A stretch of DNA of 64,000 bases from Melioribacteraceae bacterium (GTDB lineage Bacteria > Bacteroidota > Ignavibacteria > Ignavibacteriales > Melioribacteraceae). The notes below the pieces were generated by a model that saw only the letters and a program-made list of their open reading frames with translations, was not told where the DNA came from and did no database searches. Numbering within the stretch: the stretch's first letter is position 1; each line of letters starts with the position of its first letter. The position numbers and the translations under genes were made by a program. The stretch covers positions 156,001-220,000 of the forward strand of contig JALVFE010000025.1 of the NCBI GenBank assembly GCA_027030245.1, read 5' to 3'. Below, one piece after another: positions 60,621-64,000 of this stretch.

Positions 60621-62276
60621 TTGGCATTTGTTGTAACAGCAAGAAAATGGCGTCCGCAAAGATTCGACGAAGTAATCGGTCAAGAGCACATTACCAAAAC
60701 CTTAAAAAACGCAATTAAGAAAAACAGAATTGGTCATGCTTATTTGTTTGCGGGTCCCAGAGGCGTAGGCAAAACCACTACAGCCAGAATTTTGGCAAAA
60801 ACTCTCAACTGTTTGAATCCGCAAGACAACGAACCGTGTAACGAATGTGAAATGTGCAAGAAATTCGATTCTTCCCAAACCCTTGATATTATTGAAATTG
60901 ACGGCGCTTCCAATCGAAGAATCGAAGAAATACGAACTTTACGCGAATCCGTAAAATATGCTCCGACTGTCGGTAACTACAAAGTGTATATTATCGATGA
61001 AGTTCACATGTTAACAACCGAGTCGTTCAACGCGCTTTTAAAAACTTTGGAAGAACCGCCGGAACACACAATCTTCATTTTTGCCACAACCGATGTTCAC
61101 AAAGTTCCGCTTACAATTGTTTCGCGTTGCCAGAGATTCGATTTCCGGAGAATTGAACTGAAGGAAATTAAATCAACCCTAAAGAAAATTGCGGAAGCCG
61201 AAGGAATTGAAATAGACGACGAATCCCTTACCATTATTGCTAAAAAAGCAGACGGAGCGCTAAGGGATGCGGAAAGCATATTTGATCAAGTTGTTTCATT
61301 TTCTGGAAACAAGATAGATGCGGACGTCGTAAAGAAAATGATGAATCTGATTGACGAAGAGATTTATTTCCAAATTTCCGATGCGATACTCAGCAAAAAT
61401 TTTTCCGCAGCTTTTGACATTACCGAAGAAATTTATTCCAAAGGTTGGAATTTTATAGATTTTATCAACGGATTGGTCGAACATTTCAGAAATATTTTAT
61501 CTGTAGTTATAAAGAAAAACAATTTGCTTATCGAAACAAGCGAAAATATTAAAAACAGGTATTTGGAATATAAAGATAAATTCGGCGAGGGAGATTTATT
61601 AAGGATATTGAATTTTCTTAACAAAGTCCAGTACGAAGTAAAACAAACACAAAACGTAAAGTTAAAAGTTGAAATTTCCCTTTTCCATTTAATCGGATTG
61701 GAAAAATCCGGCACAATAACCGAATTGTTGGAAGCATTAAAAAAAAAGGGTAATCTAGAAATAAATAAACCGGAAACGGGTAAATCCGTTACTCACAAAT
61801 CCCCTGCGGTTAAAATCAAACCGTCATTTTCAACCAACACATCCGAAGAAATTATTTCTGTAAAAGGACCCGAAAAAGTTACGCCTACGGATTTGGATTT
61901 CAATGCCATCATTAAGCATTGGCAAAAGTTGATTGACACGATAGGGAAAGAGAAATTTATCTTGGCCGGAGTATTATCTTCCGTTAAGCCAATAGATTTC
62001 AGCAATAATGTTATTAAAGTAAACGTAGAACATAAAGACGACATTTCAATTTTAAAAGAAGAATGTCCGTATTTACATCAAAAAACCAGAGAAGTTTTCG
62101 GCACAAAATTAAAATTCGATTTTAATTTCGGTTCGGTCGGAATACCAAAAACGGACACATCGATAAAGGGCAGCTCCGGAACCACGAAGCCAACATCCCA
62201 AAACAACACTTCGGAAGATGACGATCCGTACGTAAAAGAAATTATTGAAAAGTTCGGCGCAAGGGAAATCAAATAA
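60621..62276 (+). CDS. dnaX: DNA polymerase III subunit gamma/tau
   Basis: The clamp-loader AAA+ ATPase (551 residues). It opens with ARKWRPQRFDEVIGQEHI, then Walker A FAGPRGVGKTTTARI, a zinc module with four Cys (CLNPQDNEPCNECEMCKKF), Walker B YIIDEVHMLT and the SRC motif VSRCQRFDF. The C-terminal part (about 380-551) is a low-complexity linker and a tau-like domain. The start is TTG at 60621, nine bases after a GGGAG ribosome-binding site. I saw no obvious slippery A-run with hairpin for programmed frameshifting, apart from an A9 tract at 61737-61745 near codon 373. Confidence 0.97.
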   Translation: MAFVVTARKWRPQRFDEVIGQEHITKTLKNAIKKNRIGHAYLFAGPRGVGKTTTARILAKTLNCLNPQDNEPCNECEMCKKFDSSQTLDIIEIDGASNRRIEEIRTLRESVKYAPTVGNYKVYIIDEVHMLTTESFNALLKTLEEPPEHTIFIFATTDVHKVPLTIVSRCQRFDFRRIELKEIKSTLKKIAEAEGIEIDDESLTIIAKKADGALRDAESIFDQVVSFSGNKIDADVVKKMMNLIDEEIYFQISDAILSKNFSAAFDITEEIYSKGWNFIDFINGLVEHFRNILSVVIKKNNLLIETSENIKNRYLEYKDKFGEGDLLRILNFLNKVQYEVKQTQNVKLKVEISLFHLIGLEKSGTITELLEALKKKGNLEINKPETGKSVTHKSPAVKIKPSFSTNTSEEIISVKGPEKVTPTDLDFNAIIKHWQKLIDTIGKEKFILAGVLSSVKPIDFSNNVIKVNVEHKDDISILKEECPYLHQKTREVFGTKLKFDFNFGSVGIPKTDTSIKGSSGTTKPTSQNNTSEDDDPYVKEIIEKFGAREIK

Positions 62277-62285
62277 AGCAGGGAA

Positions 62286-62317
62286 TTTAAAATAAAAAAT
62301 CCGGCGAAAGCCGGATT
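62286..62317 (-). terminator. Terminator of the rRNA operon
   Basis: On the minus strand AATCCGGC / GCCGGATT (62298-62317) with a TTTC loop is followed by TTTTTATTTT. It lies 11 bases past the 5S 3' end. It can also stop dnaX transcripts from the other side. Confidence 0.88.
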
Positions 62318-62328
62318 GAAATAAAAAA

Positions 62329-62442
<114 letters not shown>

Positions 62443-62535
62443 AAACTTTACTCGCAAAGCGAAAAAAGTATCAAACAAAAATAATAAGATTGAATGAGTA
62501 AGAATCCGAATTCAAAACCGACTTTTAATAAATTT

Positions 62536-64000
<1,465 letters not shown>

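Noticed and set aside
61737..61745. A9 tract in dnaX as a programmed frameshift site
   Set aside because: A poly-A run can be slippery, but I saw no supporting stem-loop or upstream Shine-Dalgarno-like stimulator and no immediate stop that would give a gamma product of typical length.

Overview
The window looks like AT-rich chromosomal DNA from a member of the Ignavibacteria/Chlorobi-Bacteroidota (FCB) lineage. The best marker is a multihaem cytochrome (41078-42520) ending in the NYPNPFNPSTTIKF-type type IX secretion sorting domain usual in Ignavibacteriales. Supporting signs are a PcrB/GGGPS-type synthase, a DUF3098 protein, a PafA-like phosphatase, scarce Shine-Dalgarno sequences, frequent TTG starts and candidate Bacteroidota-type promoters (TTG, about 20 bases, TAnnTTTG). 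Gene density is very high and nearly every gene is intact. No CRISPR array, tRNA, prophage or complete insertion sequence was seen. The only mobile-looking DNA is a small MITE-like palindrome after the aconitase gene and a two-gene protease module inside a catabolic cluster.

Layout. 1-1090: truncated GGGP synthase and gmhA. 1087-3169: a split aerotaxis-type receptor (separate PAS protein and MCP, CetB/CetA-like). 3440-10806: aconitase, CYTH protein, outer-membrane protein, DUF2461, STAS, orphan ParA, and a membrane protein paired with a THEP1-like NTPase. 10881-12515: PafA-like phosphatase. 12626-20375: a ygeW/ygeX/ygeY/hyuA/ssnA-like cluster (PLP enzyme, cyclic amidohydrolase, SsnA, YgeY, YgeW) of the kind linked to anaerobic purine catabolism, interrupted by a Clp-fold SDH-type protease and a 68-residue partner. 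20426-34309: acylating aldehyde dehydrogenase, K+ channel, rmuC, penicillin acylase, then metF, oxidoreductase, class II aldolase, ddl, divIC and rarA, and on the other strand DUF3098, a microcompartment vertex protein and dprA. 35146-42520: cytochrome c maturation genes ccmCDEF, a two-component system and the secreted octahaem cytochrome. 42581-51956: a minus-strand series of envelope, glycosyltransferase, repair, LptE, sigma-54 activator, SPOR and MiaB genes. 52098-62276: mainly housekeeping genes (rpiA, CPBP protease, cdsA, M48 protease, lon, free-Met-sulfoxide reductase, dnaX). 62329-64000: 5S and the 3' part of 23S rRNA on the minus strand.

The most interesting signal is a scattered bacterial microcompartment. 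The aldehyde dehydrogenase (20426-22021) and the class II aldolase (29156-30028) belong to unrelated folds, yet they share a two-part C-terminal tail: a TExIExRLxxRAGNP block and a terminal amphipathic helix resembling IxxEExxxIIxEFK. A EutN/CcmL-family pentameric shell protein lies nearby at 33766-34041. This enzyme pair is typical of fucose/rhamnose-type microcompartments, but here the three genes sit in three separate transcription units among housekeeping genes, and no hexameric shell gene lies in the window.

A second theme is extracytoplasmic electron transfer. The ccmCDEF block encodes a CcmE with CxxxY in place of the usual haem-binding HxxxY, which is the hallmark of the variant System I, and it lies close to the eight-haem type IX-secreted cytochrome that would need that machinery.
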